A DNA stretch of 64,000 bases from a virus: positions 87,301 through 151,300 of IMG/VR virus record IMGVR_UViG_3300034105_003151, one strand, 5' to 3'. The first letter of the stretch is position 1; every line of letters begins with the position of its first letter. Shown piece after piece: positions 45,005 through 52,686 of this stretch. Below the pieces are notes generated by a model, which was given only the letters and a program-made list of their open reading frames with translations, had not been told where the DNA came from and made no database searches. The translations under genes and the position numbers were made by a program.

Positions 45005-45121
45005 ATGGACCCATCCCTATCCCTTCTATTATTACTAGTAGTAATGGTTGTTTTTTATGGGGATTTTGTTATGATGATGGGTAGAAAACTGGATGAAAAT
45101 CTAGTGAAAAATACTGTATAA
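45005..45121 (+). CDS. possible 38-residue membrane protein
   Basis: ATG 45005, one membrane helix (LSLLLLLVVMVVFYGDFVM), no good ribosome site. It is the only frame in the 422-base gap between 44894 and 45317. The rest of the gap holds a small hairpin (AAACAGC/GCTGTTT near 45165) and the promoter at 45252. Confidence 0.4.
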   Translation: MDPSLSLLLLLVVMVVFYGDFVMMMGRKLDENLVKNTV

Positions 45122-45251
45122 AACCCTATTATTTCTATTTATTTAGCCGGAATAAACAGCCTTTTCCTTGCTGTTTTCAGTAATAGCCTGATTAATGAGA
45201 AATAAATCATTTTGAAATCAAAAACAATTGATCGCAAATTGAGAAAAGGGC

Positions 45252-45279
45252 TTGACGGGGCAGTTTTGCATGGTATAAT
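45252..45279 (+). promoter_or_regulatory. promoter
   Basis: TTGACG (45252-45257), 16-base gap, TATAAT (45274-45279). It starts the long run of overlapping genes that includes the pseudopilin. Confidence 0.85.
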
Positions 45280-45316
45280 ACCAGAGTCGGGGCTCAATAT
45301 CTAGTAAAGGGAAAAT

Positions 45317-45508
45317 ATGACTGTTTATGTTTTGGTGACGGGCGTATCGTATGAAGGATATGAGATTATCGATATTTTTAAGAATAGACAAGATGCTGTA
45401 AATGCGGCTAAATCCATTTATAACTTTGATGATTGGCGGGGTGATGATGAAAAGGGTTGGGACAAAGGATGTGATCGTATGAGAATTTATGAATATGAGG
45501 TAATGTAA
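45317..45508 (+). CDS. small VYxV-type protein
   Basis: 63 residues (MTVYVLVTGVSYEGYEIIDI start), helix KNRQDAVNAAKSIYN, then RMRIYEYEVM. It has a similar plan to 26893 (MTVYLVFTT). Ribosome site AAGGGAAAAT. Confidence 0.8.
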   Translation: MTVYVLVTGVSYEGYEIIDIFKNRQDAVNAAKSIYNFDDWRGDDEKGWDKGCDRMRIYEYEVM

Positions 45509-45510
45509 TT

Positions 45511-45828
45511 ATGCCATGTCATGATTGGGAGGATGGTCTTGAAGCTGATCGGACCAAGAAACATATTGCTTTTCTAGAAGCGTCTTTGTGTGCCACGCTT
45601 ACTGCTTTTGAGAATATGAAAAACTATATGAGTAATGATCCTTTTGATTGGATCGATTATGAGGAAGCCGGTATTGAGAAGAAAAAATTGATGGACTGGT
45701 GGGGAAATCATAAAAACAAGGACTATATTCGTAGACAACAGGAAGCAGCAGAAAAAGTAAAACAAGACCTCAAAGTTTCCGCTCTTAGTAAGCTTACAGA
45801 GGAAGAAAGAAAGGCTTTGGGACTTTAA
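45511..45828 (+). CDS. hypothetical helical protein
   Basis: 105 residues (MPCHDWEDGLEADRTKKHIA start), long helices and a lysine/glutamate-rich C-terminal coiled coil. A PCHDW/PCxxW opening is common in small phage proteins. Unknown. Confidence 0.8.
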   Translation: MPCHDWEDGLEADRTKKHIAFLEASLCATLTAFENMKNYMSNDPFDWIDYEEAGIEKKKLMDWWGNHKNKDYIRRQQEAAEKVKQDLKVSALSKLTEEERKALGL

Positions 45829-45829
45829 T

Positions 45830-46228
45830 ATGAAAAAAGGTTTCACAATAGTTGAGTGTCTTGTTGTATTAGCAATAGTTGGGACTTTAGTAGGTCTTCT
45901 TTTACCAGCCATCTATCATGTTAGAATGAGGTCAAATATGGAAGCCGCTAGTTATGGAACATTTCGCTGTTTAAAAAGCTTTGAAACTAGAATCTCAGAA
46001 AGTTCTTCTGAGCTTAAAGTTAGCTTAAAGAGTGTGGACTCTTCTAAAGCCGAAGTATTTATTTGTGATACTGACGAATTGTTTGCTCAATTTGAAGATA
46101 ACAAGTATTATAGGGTATCTTGGTTTGTATTGTTTGAAAGAAAACATCTGCTAGAGGCTAGTGAGATCAGGGATTTTCAGCCAGAACAAAATGAATATTC
46201 ACCCAATGAAAAACTTAAACGAGACTGA
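45830..46228 (+). CDS. type IV pilin-like protein (pseudopilin)
   Basis: 132 residues. The start MKKGFTIVECLVVLAIVGTL is a class III signal: basic residues, Gly4 before the cut, Phe at +1 and Glu at +5, then a 20-residue hydrophobic helix and LLPAIYHVRMRSNMEA. This resembles pilins and pseudopilins of type II secretion and type IV pili, especially planctomycete DUF1559-type proteins (LLPAVQAAREAAR). The rest is a small globular part with two late cysteines. Pilin genes are very rare in phages. A role in the host envelope or in blocking pili is inference. Confidence 0.85.
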   Translation: MKKGFTIVECLVVLAIVGTLVGLLLPAIYHVRMRSNMEAASYGTFRCLKSFETRISESSSELKVSLKSVDSSKAEVFICDTDELFAQFEDNKYYRVSWFVLFERKHLLEASEIRDFQPEQNEYSPNEKLKRD

Positions 46229-46232
46229 CTAT

Positions 46233-46469
46233 ATGATGATCTATAAGATTAAAACTCCTGAATTAAAGTCTCATATGTGTTTTAAGAATATCAATATACA
46301 GGAAATTTTTGTTGAACCTGAGCCTAAAGTTAGCGAGAAACCTCCGTCGATAGAGACTAAAACCGAAATCCAAGAACCTTTGAAAGATTCTTTACTGGCT
46401 AATAATGATAAATCTAAGCAGAAATATACTTGGCGTCCTTTAATTGAAGATTTAAAAGGTATGAAATGA
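46233..46469 (+). CDS. hypothetical protein
   Basis: 78 residues from ATG 46233; in-frame starts further upstream overlap the pseudopilin gene. Proline/glutamate-rich middle part (FVEPEPKVSEKPPSIETKTE), basic end. Probably flexible. It may be a partner of the pseudopilin. Confidence 0.7.
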   Translation: MMIYKIKTPELKSHMCFKNINIQEIFVEPEPKVSEKPPSIETKTEIQEPLKDSLLANNDKSKQKYTWRPLIEDLKGMK

Positions 46470-46636
46470 AATTTAATATATTTTTGAGACTCACATTTGG
46501 TTTTCATATTGTATTGGGTGTGATGTCAATATTTATGGATAAACCAGATCACGGTCTTCCCATTAATACTGGCTGGATAATTATATTGGGTTTTTTAAAC
46601 ATATTAGATAAAATGGAAATGGATTCAAACAAATAA
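46466..46636 (+). CDS. small membrane protein
   Basis: 56 residues, ATGA overlap with the previous stop. Two membrane helices (FLRLTFGFHIVLGVMSIF and WIIILGFLNI). Adjacent to the pseudopilin gene. Confidence 0.75.
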   Translation: MKFNIFLRLTFGFHIVLGVMSIFMDKPDHGLPINTGWIIILGFLNILDKMEMDSNK

Positions 46637-46867
46637 ATGCTTCATTTTGCAAAAGTTAATAAAGTTTTTTCCTTCTATTATAATGAAGAAACTATTTATT
46701 GTATACATAGAACAGGACATAATGATTATAAGTATACGATGATATCATCAAGTAAATATCCTAGTTGGTATATTCATATGGAAAATCATTTACAGCAAGA
46801 AGATATTGTGTCTTCTTCATCAGAAGCGTGGTTTGCTTTGACAGACCGAAAAGGCATGGTAGAATGA
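46637..46867 (+). CDS. hypothetical protein
   Basis: 76 residues, ATG directly after the previous stop. Beta-rich (FSFYYNEETIYCIHRTG), Ser-rich end. Unknown. Confidence 0.7.
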   Translation: MLHFAKVNKVFSFYYNEETIYCIHRTGHNDYKYTMISSSKYPSWYIHMENHLQQEDIVSSSSEAWFALTDRKGMVE

Positions 46868-46885
46868 TTCAAGAAAGGAAAACTA

Positions 46886-47158
46886 ATGATTTCTGAAATT
46901 ATTGACGATAAGAAGACAGTGCCTAATTTTGACAGATTTGATTTGCCTGTTATTGTAAGTTATAAACAAATAGACAGGATCGTTATTCTGAATGAGTTTT
47001 TTGAAAATGACGCTGGGGATTTTGCCTATCATGGTTATAGTGTTGACCATAATGGCTTTTGTTCATTTGATCCTTATGTAATTTATGATAACGAAATCGA
47101 AAATTGGACTAAGTTCAAGGGGAAAGTTGTTCTGAGTAATTTTGCGGAGAATGAATAA
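46886..47158 (+). CDS. hypothetical acidic protein
   Basis: 90 residues, ATG after AAAGGAAAACTA. VPNFDRFDLPVIVSYKQIDR, Tyr/Asp-rich, all-beta. Stop overlaps the next ATG. Confidence 0.8.
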   Translation: MISEIIDDKKTVPNFDRFDLPVIVSYKQIDRIVILNEFFENDAGDFAYHGYSVDHNGFCSFDPYVIYDNEIENWTKFKGKVVLSNFAENE

Positions 47159-47370
47159 TGGAATTTAAATGTAGGAAAGAGATTACTTATTCAGTTGATG
47201 ATATTAGAGTATTGATTGAGAGGCATATTCTTGACTCAGGACTTAGCGAGAAAGGCGATACTTATATAATGCAATTTATTGTTGAAGAAGAGTCTGTATT
47301 TACCAATAATACTGATGGTTGGATTGATTATAAGTTTACGGGGGTTAAAGTAATTCAGGAGGATAAGTAA
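47158..47370 (+). CDS. hypothetical small protein
   Basis: 70 residues: EITYSVDDIRVLIERHILDS, then beta strands. Coupled to both neighbours. Unknown. Confidence 0.75.
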   Translation: MEFKCRKEITYSVDDIRVLIERHILDSGLSEKGDTYIMQFIVEEESVFTNNTDGWIDYKFTGVKVIQEDK

Positions 47371-47772
47371 ATGAAATTTGGCTTTAGAATAACCTATCAT
47401 AAATCTATCCCACATTCAAAAGAATTACTAGATTTTCTAGAAAGTCAGAAAACTCAATTTTGTTCGCCAGATTCATATAAATGTCGGACTGATTCTGGTG
47501 CGTTTTTTAGGCGTGGATTACTTGGATTAGCAGTTGGGTCAGATTTTCAAATAAATCAAAATCCGGTAATCTATACATTTAAGAGATTAAGCAGAAATAG
47601 AAGAGTATTTGGTTTGGTGCCGATCTCATTACTTGTTCCAAAAAATCCCCCAATAAACTTACAACAATGTATGTGTGCTATTCATAGGGGCGGACAAAAG
47701 GTTAATCTTGCGGTCCCTTATAATGAGAGTGATTATGAAACATATTTTGAAACTGGAAATATTAAGGGGTAA
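47371..47772 (+). CDS. hypothetical basic protein
   Basis: 133 residues, ATG after AGGAGGATAAGTAA. Basic (TYHKSIPHSKELLDFLESQK, later SRNRRVFG). No clear motif. Confidence 0.8.
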   Translation: MKFGFRITYHKSIPHSKELLDFLESQKTQFCSPDSYKCRTDSGAFFRRGLLGLAVGSDFQINQNPVIYTFKRLSRNRRVFGLVPISLLVPKNPPINLQQCMCAIHRGGQKVNLAVPYNESDYETYFETGNIKG

Positions 47773-47775
47773 TTA

Positions 47776-47946
47776 ATGATTTATATTAATGCTATTTTGC
47801 ATGGTATCTGGTGTGGGCTTGCTTTTTTGGGAGCAATGACTATAGTTTACTATCTGACCTCATTCAGTCTTTGGCTTAGTAATCTTGAATTAAGGCTCCA
47901 AAATATTACTAGAGATATTGAGTATCTAAATAAAAGGGACAATTAA
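47776..47946 (+). CDS. small membrane protein
   Basis: 56 residues. One or two membrane helices (ILHGIWCGLAFLGAMTIVYY), then an amphipathic helix with LELRLQNITRDIEYLNKR. Unknown. Confidence 0.7.
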   Translation: MIYINAILHGIWCGLAFLGAMTIVYYLTSFSLWLSNLELRLQNITRDIEYLNKRDN

Positions 47947-47947
47947 A

Positions 47948-48166
47948 ATGACTAAGAAAGAATTGCTTGAACTTTTGAAGGATGTGCCGGATGATGGGCT
48001 TATCGTTTTATATGGAGATTTTGATGGAGGAGGTTTTGCGGATTGTGAAACAATAAAGGTAGAGAGAGTTATTCACGCTCCTTCTGACAATTATTACTGG
48101 TCATATATTCGTCCGTACCACAATTCTGAACCAAAAGATGTTTTTCAGGTATATGAGATATCATGA
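47948..48166 (+). CDS. small protein, KELLELLKDVPDDGLIV type
   Basis: 72 residues. The start TKKELLELLKDVPDDGLIVL, an N-terminal helix and then an acidic strand, is a small family common in phages and prophages without known role. Stop overlaps the next ATG. Confidence 0.85.
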   Translation: MTKKELLELLKDVPDDGLIVLYGDFDGGGFADCETIKVERVIHAPSDNYYWSYIRPYHNSEPKDVFQVYEIS

Positions 48167-48399
48167 AACTACCACCAATATCTTTTTCATCCTCTAAACG
48201 GCTAAAGCTTTACACTATGGAGCTTTATTATCCTCAAGATGTTGATCAGTTAGAAAAGATTGTACAATCTAGGGGCGGATCGTGGCAGGGATTTATGAGG
48301 ATTGACTATATGAATCAATGGAATGAGCCAGCCGGGCCTAAGCCATATCACTGTGTTTATTATGCTTTTGAAGAAATTAATATGTCAATAATGATCTAG
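48163..48399 (+). CDS. hypothetical protein
   Basis: 78 residues. Starts PPISFSSSKRLKLYTMELYY, then a Gly/Trp-rich strand (SRGGSWQGFMRIDY). Unknown. Confidence 0.75.
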   Translation: MKLPPISFSSSKRLKLYTMELYYPQDVDQLEKIVQSRGGSWQGFMRIDYMNQWNEPAGPKPYHCVYYAFEEINMSIMI

Positions 48400-48407
48400 G
48401 AGAAAAT

Positions 48408-48695
48408 ATGATCATAGAACTAATGGAATATGCCCCGGATTTCATCAAGAATATCGCAAAAGAAAAAGCTCCTAATGCTAAAGCTTATGCTATGTTTAGG
48501 ATGTACGATCATCATCCACAAGAATATCCCGAATTACGAGATAGAACAGAAGAGATGGAGATGGCATTATCTGGATTAGTAGGAGGAGTTTACTACTTCA
48601 CCACTATTGATGGTAAAGGATCTGATTTAAATAAATATGGATATGCGTCAAGAGGGGCTGATTATGAGCAGACTTTCAGGATTATTTTTGCCTAA
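48408..48695 (+). CDS. hypothetical alpha/beta protein
   Basis: 95 residues, ATG after TAGGAGAAAAT. Helical first half with AYAMFRMYDHHPQEYPEL. Stop touches the HAD gene start. Confidence 0.8.
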   Translation: MIIELMEYAPDFIKNIAKEKAPNAKAYAMFRMYDHHPQEYPELRDRTEEMEMALSGLVGGVYYFTTIDGKGSDLNKYGYASRGADYEQTFRIIFA

Positions 48696-49145
48696 ATGAA
48701 AGACATATATCCAGAGAAAGTCATCTTCCTTGACGTTGATGGGGTCTTGAATACGGACAGTACCGTTTATCGTTTTGGGCCTGACTTTATTGATCCAATT
48801 CTTGTGAAATTGGTTGCAAAAATTGTTCAGAATACCGGAGCAGTTATTGTGTTATCTAGCAGTTGGAGACTCGACGCAGAAGATACTCAGTTAATTAAAG
48901 ACGCTCTAGCTGCGGAAGGATTGTCTATTTTCAGTATGACTCCTTTTCATGCGGCTCCCTCTAAATGGATTCCACGAAATGAAGAAATCACCGAATGGCT
49001 TCATTCTAGAGGGCATAATGTGACAGAATATGCCATTATTGATGACGATAATTCGGCGGAGATTGGTGGCAAGTTTTTTCAGACCGATGATCAGATTGGT
49101 CTTACTGTGGAGATAGCTGATAAGATTATAGAGCATCTAGCTTGA
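48696..49145 (+). CDS. HAD-fold phosphatase, SAK type
   Basis: 149 residues. Motif I DVDGVLN (residues 13-19) with the nucleophile and acid/base Asp, motif II SSSWR (54-58), then EEITEWL and IIDDDN (114-119) as motif IV. This set matches HAD domains of the Swiss-army-knife RNA/DNA repair proteins (HAD_SAK type), which act as polynucleotide 3'-phosphatases. No kinase or ligase domain is fused. tRNA or DNA end repair is a reasonable guess. Confidence 0.88.
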   Translation: MKDIYPEKVIFLDVDGVLNTDSTVYRFGPDFIDPILVKLVAKIVQNTGAVIVLSSSWRLDAEDTQLIKDALAAEGLSIFSMTPFHAAPSKWIPRNEEITEWLHSRGHNVTEYAIIDDDNSAEIGGKFFQTDDQIGLTVEIADKIIEHLA

Positions 49146-49169
49146 CTACCCCGCTTCGCGTGGTAGAAT
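49142..49169 (+). promoter_or_regulatory. promoter
   Basis: TTGACT (49142-49147) overlapping the HAD stop, 16-base gap, TAGAAT (49164-49169) for 49191. Confidence 0.75.
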
Positions 49170-49190
49170 AAAAGAACAAGGAGACAAACA

Positions 49191-49412
49191 ATGACAATTA
49201 ACGAATATATCGAACAACTACAGCAACTAGCAAAACAATACCCGGATGCCGTATTGATTTGTGAATCCAATGATTCATTTCATACTGTTTATAATAGCCC
49301 AACAGAAATGTATTTTGACATACGAAATGGCGAGGCTTATGGTAAGGAAGAAACATGGTGCGATGAGGATGAGGCTTTTCAAGTAGCAATTTGTATTAAC
49401 TTGGAATTATAG
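49191..49412 (+). CDS. small protein, helix plus acidic beta
   Basis: 73 residues. TINEYIEQLQQLAKQYPDAV, then ICESNDS and an acidic end. Resembles 47948 in plan (helix, PDA-V-L). Ribosome site AAGGAGACAAACA. Confidence 0.8.
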   Translation: MTINEYIEQLQQLAKQYPDAVLICESNDSFHTVYNSPTEMYFDIRNGEAYGKEETWCDEDEAFQVAICINLEL

Positions 49413-49421
49413 GAGTAGAAC

Positions 49422-49598
49422 ATGATTGATAAAGAAATTACAGATGATTTTTGTGAAAGCTTTTCAACTAAGGAAAAGTGCGTAGGTGCTTTTGCTATGA
49501 TGGTTCCCTATATGTTACCAATAGGCGTTGATCCCGATGATGAGCGGGTAATTAAGATTGTTTCTTGGTGCGTAGAGAATGGAGAAAACAATGAATAA
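49422..49598 (+). CDS. hypothetical small protein
   Basis: 58 residues, ATG after TAGGAGTAGAAC. Helical with CVGAFAMMVPYMLPIGVDPD. Its end overlaps the next start. Confidence 0.75.
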   Translation: MIDKEITDDFCESFSTKEKCVGAFAMMVPYMLPIGVDPDDERVIKIVSWCVENGENNE

Positions 49599-49797
49599 AG
49601 AAGATAAACAGGATATGATAGCAACTCTTAATGAACAAATGGGCTATATTATGGATCTAGAGAAGTATATGGGAACAATTCCCACTCCGGGCCTTAAAGA
49701 TATTCTAGAGTGTAATAAACTAATGATGGAAATAATTAACCCTCCCTCTTACAAGCTCGTAAAACTATTTGACAAGGATGAAAATGAGAGCAACTAA
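49591..49797 (+). CDS. hypothetical helical protein
   Basis: 68 residues from ATG 49591, preceded by GGAGAAAACA; an ATG 12 bases earlier is too close to that site. Helical, acidic end (LFDKDENESN). Confidence 0.75.
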   Translation: MNKEDKQDMIATLNEQMGYIMDLEKYMGTIPTPGLKDILECNKLMMEIINPPSYKLVKLFDKDENESN

Positions 49798-50389
49798 GTG
49801 GATTCCTATTATTGAGGCTATGCCACCAATCAATCAAATTATTCTTCTTGAATTTGGTGGTAATGAATATTTGGGTCCACCTCACCACACAATAGTTCTT
49901 CCTGCCTATCTAACATACAATCCTATCCTTAATCAGTATGTGTGGATAATTTTTTCATCTGACGCTTTTCTTTTTGGATCACCTTCACCATTTAAACCAC
50001 AAGAATTTGAATCAATTCATATCATTGGTTTATCATCTACTCATATCTGGACAGAACTCCCGTTTAGTTCTTCTGAGAGTCTAAACTGTATTTATTATCA
50101 GGAGAAAGAAAATGAAAGACTTTTTGGAGAAACAATGACTGATAACATCGGAGACGAATTAGCTAATCGACTAAAAGCTTTCAATGACAGACTCATCACT
50201 GGTGAATCATTTGAACGGATCACACGGATAAAGTGTTGTGTGTGCAATGGGTCATGTTATCAGACATTTGGCGATTATCACTGTGGTTATTATCCCATCG
50301 TGCCGTGCCAAGAATGCGGAGGAACCGGATCAACTGAACGCAGAGAGAGGATTGACCCCTCTCGGGTTATTATTAAGGACAATCTATGA
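49784..50389 (+). CDS. DUF551-like domain fused to zinc-binding C-terminus
   Basis: 201 residues from ATG 49784 after AAGGATGAAA. The start WIPIIEAMPPINQIILLEF resembles DUF551 (W-x-P-x-E-x-P-x7-VLV). The C-terminal 85 residues carry CCVCNGSCYQTFGDYHCGYY and CQECGGTGST, a DnaJ-like zinc pattern. An internal ATG at 50135 after TTGGAGAAACA could start the zinc part alone, so this may be two genes joined by loss of a stop. The DUF551 role is unknown. Confidence 0.75.
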   Translation: MRATKWIPIIEAMPPINQIILLEFGGNEYLGPPHHTIVLPAYLTYNPILNQYVWIIFSSDAFLFGSPSPFKPQEFESIHIIGLSSTHIWTELPFSSSESLNCIYYQEKENERLFGETMTDNIGDELANRLKAFNDRLITGESFERITRIKCCVCNGSCYQTFGDYHCGYYPIVPCQECGGTGSTERRERIDPSRVIIKDNL

Positions 50390-50607
50390 CCAAGGTAAAT
50401 GAAAAACAAAAACGAGTTATAGCCTATCTAAAGGAACAATTAGATCTTTGGGAACATACCAACGATATCCGTTCTCCTACTCATGGGTGTGAAATCCAGT
50501 CATATTCTTGCAAGCTGGACGATGTTCTATATAATCTAGAGATTGCTGAACTAGAACATATCTCTCTTTGTATGTATCTGTTTTTGCGGGGCTTGACATG
50601 GAGTTGA
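50386..50607 (+). CDS. hypothetical helical protein
   Basis: 73 residues, ATGA overlap. KEQLDLWEHTNDIRSPTHGC, then helix. Its last bases carry the next -35. Confidence 0.75.
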   Translation: MTKVNEKQKRVIAYLKEQLDLWEHTNDIRSPTHGCEIQSYSCKLDDVLYNLEIAELEHISLCMYLFLRGLTWS

Positions 50608-50621
50608 TGGGGTGGTATACT
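50593..50621 (+). promoter_or_regulatory. promoter
   Basis: TTGACA (50593-50598), 17-base gap, TATACT (50616-50621) for 50657. Confidence 0.8.
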
Positions 50622-50656
50622 GTCCTTCGGACAGACAAACAAATAAGGAAAAGAAA

Positions 50657-50905
50657 ATGATTATCTCCACAGTCTTTAATTCAGAACCAAAACCACTAAA
50701 GATTCAAACTGAAACACTATATATTTCAAAAACATCAAACGATATTGTTGTAGTAGTATCCATATGTCAGACGGCCCCATGGGTTAATATTGCGAATATT
50801 CGTGGACCACAAACAACAGGATATAATTGGGCACTTAAATTAGCTGATTTTGAAGATCAATATACGGTATTTACTGGTGAAGTTAACTTAAGGAATAAAG
50901 TATGA
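50657..50905 (+). CDS. hypothetical beta protein
   Basis: 82 residues from ATG 50657 after AAGGAAAAGAAA. TLYISKTSNDIVVVVSICQT, then a Trp-containing strand. Stop overlaps the next start. Confidence 0.75.
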   Translation: MIISTVFNSEPKPLKIQTETLYISKTSNDIVVVVSICQTAPWVNIANIRGPQTTGYNWALKLADFEDQYTVFTGEVNLRNKV

Positions 50906-51135
50906 AAATCGAAACTATTGAAAACGAAAAGAAGCAGTCGGAATGGACGGTGCCTTGTCTTGTTCATAATGATGGCATTATCGTTTTTATTTCAGCCAAA
51001 AGTAGTTGGGCTGGATACGAAGGATTCATAATTAAATCAGAGAATGCAAAAGTAATCGGTGAACAGATTGACTATGTGATGATTGAAAGCGGCTGGACCT
51101 TGTATGATGGTAAAGTAATTCTTAGTAACAACTAA
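50902..51135 (+). CDS. hypothetical beta protein
   Basis: 77 residues, ATGA overlap. WTVPCLVHNDGIIVFISAKS, then GFIIKSENAKVIG. Similar strand lengths to the previous protein. Unknown. Confidence 0.75.
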   Translation: MKIETIENEKKQSEWTVPCLVHNDGIIVFISAKSSWAGYEGFIIKSENAKVIGEQIDYVMIESGWTLYDGKVILSNN

Positions 51136-51147
51136 CCGGAGGTAAAA

Positions 51148-51381
51148 ATGATCACGTTTAAAGAAAAACCCAGCGAGCCTAAAAAAACAATCACGTTTCA
51201 GTCCTTAAATATCACTGATACTTTTACTTGTTATAATTATGACGAGGATGAAATTTTTATAAAAATTGCAAGTACTGAAACTACTAATGCTGTATCGTTG
51301 ATAACAGGATATCATTATTTTTTTGTGAAAGAGACAGTTCGGCCAGTTGATCTCGTTATTGAATACTCATTTAGGACATGA
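51148..51381 (+). CDS. small FxDLPxGxxF-family protein, member 6
   Basis: 77 residues, ATG after CCGGAGGTAAAA. ITFQSLNITDTFTCYNYDED, then TNAVSLITGYHYFF and VRPVDLVIEYS. A diverged member, far from the first cluster (27.9-33.5 kb). Confidence 0.8.
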   Translation: MITFKEKPSEPKKTITFQSLNITDTFTCYNYDEDEIFIKIASTETTNAVSLITGYHYFFVKETVRPVDLVIEYSFRT

Positions 51382-51394
51382 CTAAGGTGTAGCT

Positions 51395-51583
51395 GTGGAT
51401 TCTTCATTACTTCAAACTTTAGTTCTAGAGAATAGCATTGTTGAAATTCACTATAATGAAAACTTGAACAAGAGTCCTTATCTAATACGAATGTTTAGCT
51501 ATATTGATGGTAAAATTGAATGGAGAACTGACGCATTAGGCGTAAAAATATTAATTCTTTTTATAGGAAGTAAAACTTTATGA
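51395..51583 (+). CDS. hypothetical small protein, GTG start
   Basis: 62 residues from GTG 51395 with a weak site (AAGGTGTAGCT). Beta-rich with SSLLQTLVLENSIVEIHYNE. Stop overlaps the next start. Confidence 0.65.
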   Translation: MDSSLLQTLVLENSIVEIHYNENLNKSPYLIRMFSYIDGKIEWRTDALGVKILILFIGSKTL

Positions 51584-51783
51584 TACATTATATTGTAGAA
51601 TATCTTAAATGGGATGAAGAACGCAATTGGGCGTATTGGGAAATAGAAGCTTGCTATGACAATCTAGAACAGGCTATTACATATTGTGCAGACAAGCATC
51701 ATGATTATTACAATATCAAGGCTTTTCAAGAAGATAAGCTGATTCAAGAATATGAGCCGAATGGGGAGATTTTTGAGGAATGA
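51580..51783 (+). CDS. small VYxV-type protein
   Basis: 67 residues, MIHYIVEYLKWDEERNWAYW at the start, helix NLEQAITYCADK and acidic end. Same plan as 26893. Confidence 0.8.
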   Translation: MIHYIVEYLKWDEERNWAYWEIEACYDNLEQAITYCADKHHDYYNIKAFQEDKLIQEYEPNGEIFEE

Positions 51784-52037
51784 AAACTAAACTGAAAAAT
51801 GATAATCAGAGGAAAAGACTTCACTTTCTGGATATTAATCCTAGCGAGACATTCATTGTTGATGATGCTAACGTGAAAAATGAGTTGCGTGGCGTTATTT
51901 TAATGAAATTACTGGATAATACATTTAGTCCTCATAATGCTGTAACATTATGTAAAGGAGAACCACATCTTATACTCACAACGACAAAAGTAATGAAAAT
52001 CGAAGGAGTATTTGAGTGGAACTACATATACGAATGA
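51780..52037 (+). CDS. small FxDLPxGxxF-family protein, member 7
   Basis: 85 residues. LHFLDINPSETFIVDDANVK, an insert, then HNAVTLCKGEPHLI and TTTKVMKIEG. The most diverged member. Confidence 0.75.
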   Translation: MKTKLKNDNQRKRLHFLDINPSETFIVDDANVKNELRGVILMKLLDNTFSPHNAVTLCKGEPHLILTTTKVMKIEGVFEWNYIYE

Positions 52038-52070
52038 CTCAGAAGGTTATTACTAAATTAGAGGAATAAT

Positions 52071-52214
52071 ATGACTAGAGAGCAATTAATACAATCACTA
52101 GATAATCTATCTGGGGCAATGCCGCCAGACACTAAGATAACATCAATTACTATGGATAATTACTACTGTTTTATACAATTCAGTAACGGAGTACTATCAA
52201 TAATCCCCCGATAA
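52071..52214 (+). CDS. hypothetical small protein
   Basis: 47 residues, ATG after AGAGGAATAAT. Helix (TREQLIQSLDNLSG), then strands. Similar plan to 47948 and 49191. Unknown. Confidence 0.65.
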   Translation: MTREQLIQSLDNLSGAMPPDTKITSITMDNYYCFIQFSNGVLSIIPR

Positions 52215-52222
52215 GGAACAAT

Positions 52223-52486
52223 ATGCATAACCATTTCTTTGACTGCTATGACGCGACTCTTGATACATTCTCTTTGATTTGTAAGAATCGACGTTTTGAA
52301 GAAAATCACCCTAAGTTTGGTGACGTTGTGCATCTTCGTTTTGGAGATAGTTTTATTATCGGCACAGTCTATAGCTGTGAAAAGATTGACGAACACGCTC
52401 ATCTTGTTAAGCTGATGTATAATTATCCTGAGATTCGTGCTTTTGATGGAGATGCTAAAGAGATTCAGCATAAGGTGCATGAATGA
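52223..52486 (+). CDS. small beta-barrel protein
   Basis: 87 residues. NHPKFGDVVHLRFGDSFIIG, then HLVKLMYNYPEIRAFDGDA, an SH3-like pattern after a helical N-terminus. Stop overlaps the next start. Confidence 0.75.
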   Translation: MHNHFFDCYDATLDTFSLICKNRRFEENHPKFGDVVHLRFGDSFIIGTVYSCEKIDEHAHLVKLMYNYPEIRAFDGDAKEIQHKVHE

Positions 52487-52686
52487 AAAAATTTCTAGTA
52501 ACTTATGACATCCGTATGGATAACAGAGAGCCACACTGGTATGTTTCTCATTATTCTTTCGTAGAAGCGGAAGACCAATCTTCTGTTATAGATAAATTCT
52601 TAGCTGATTTTCCAGTATGTGATTACTTTAACTTGAGTAAGATGATGATTGTTGATCTATTTTATGTATATAAGGTGCCAATATGA
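52483..52686 (+). CDS. hypothetical small protein
   Basis: 67 residues. KKFLVTYDIRMDNREPHWYV, then helix and strand; ferredoxin-like half. Unknown. Confidence 0.75.
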   Translation: MKKFLVTYDIRMDNREPHWYVSHYSFVEAEDQSSVIDKFLADFPVCDYFNLSKMMIVDLFYVYKVPI

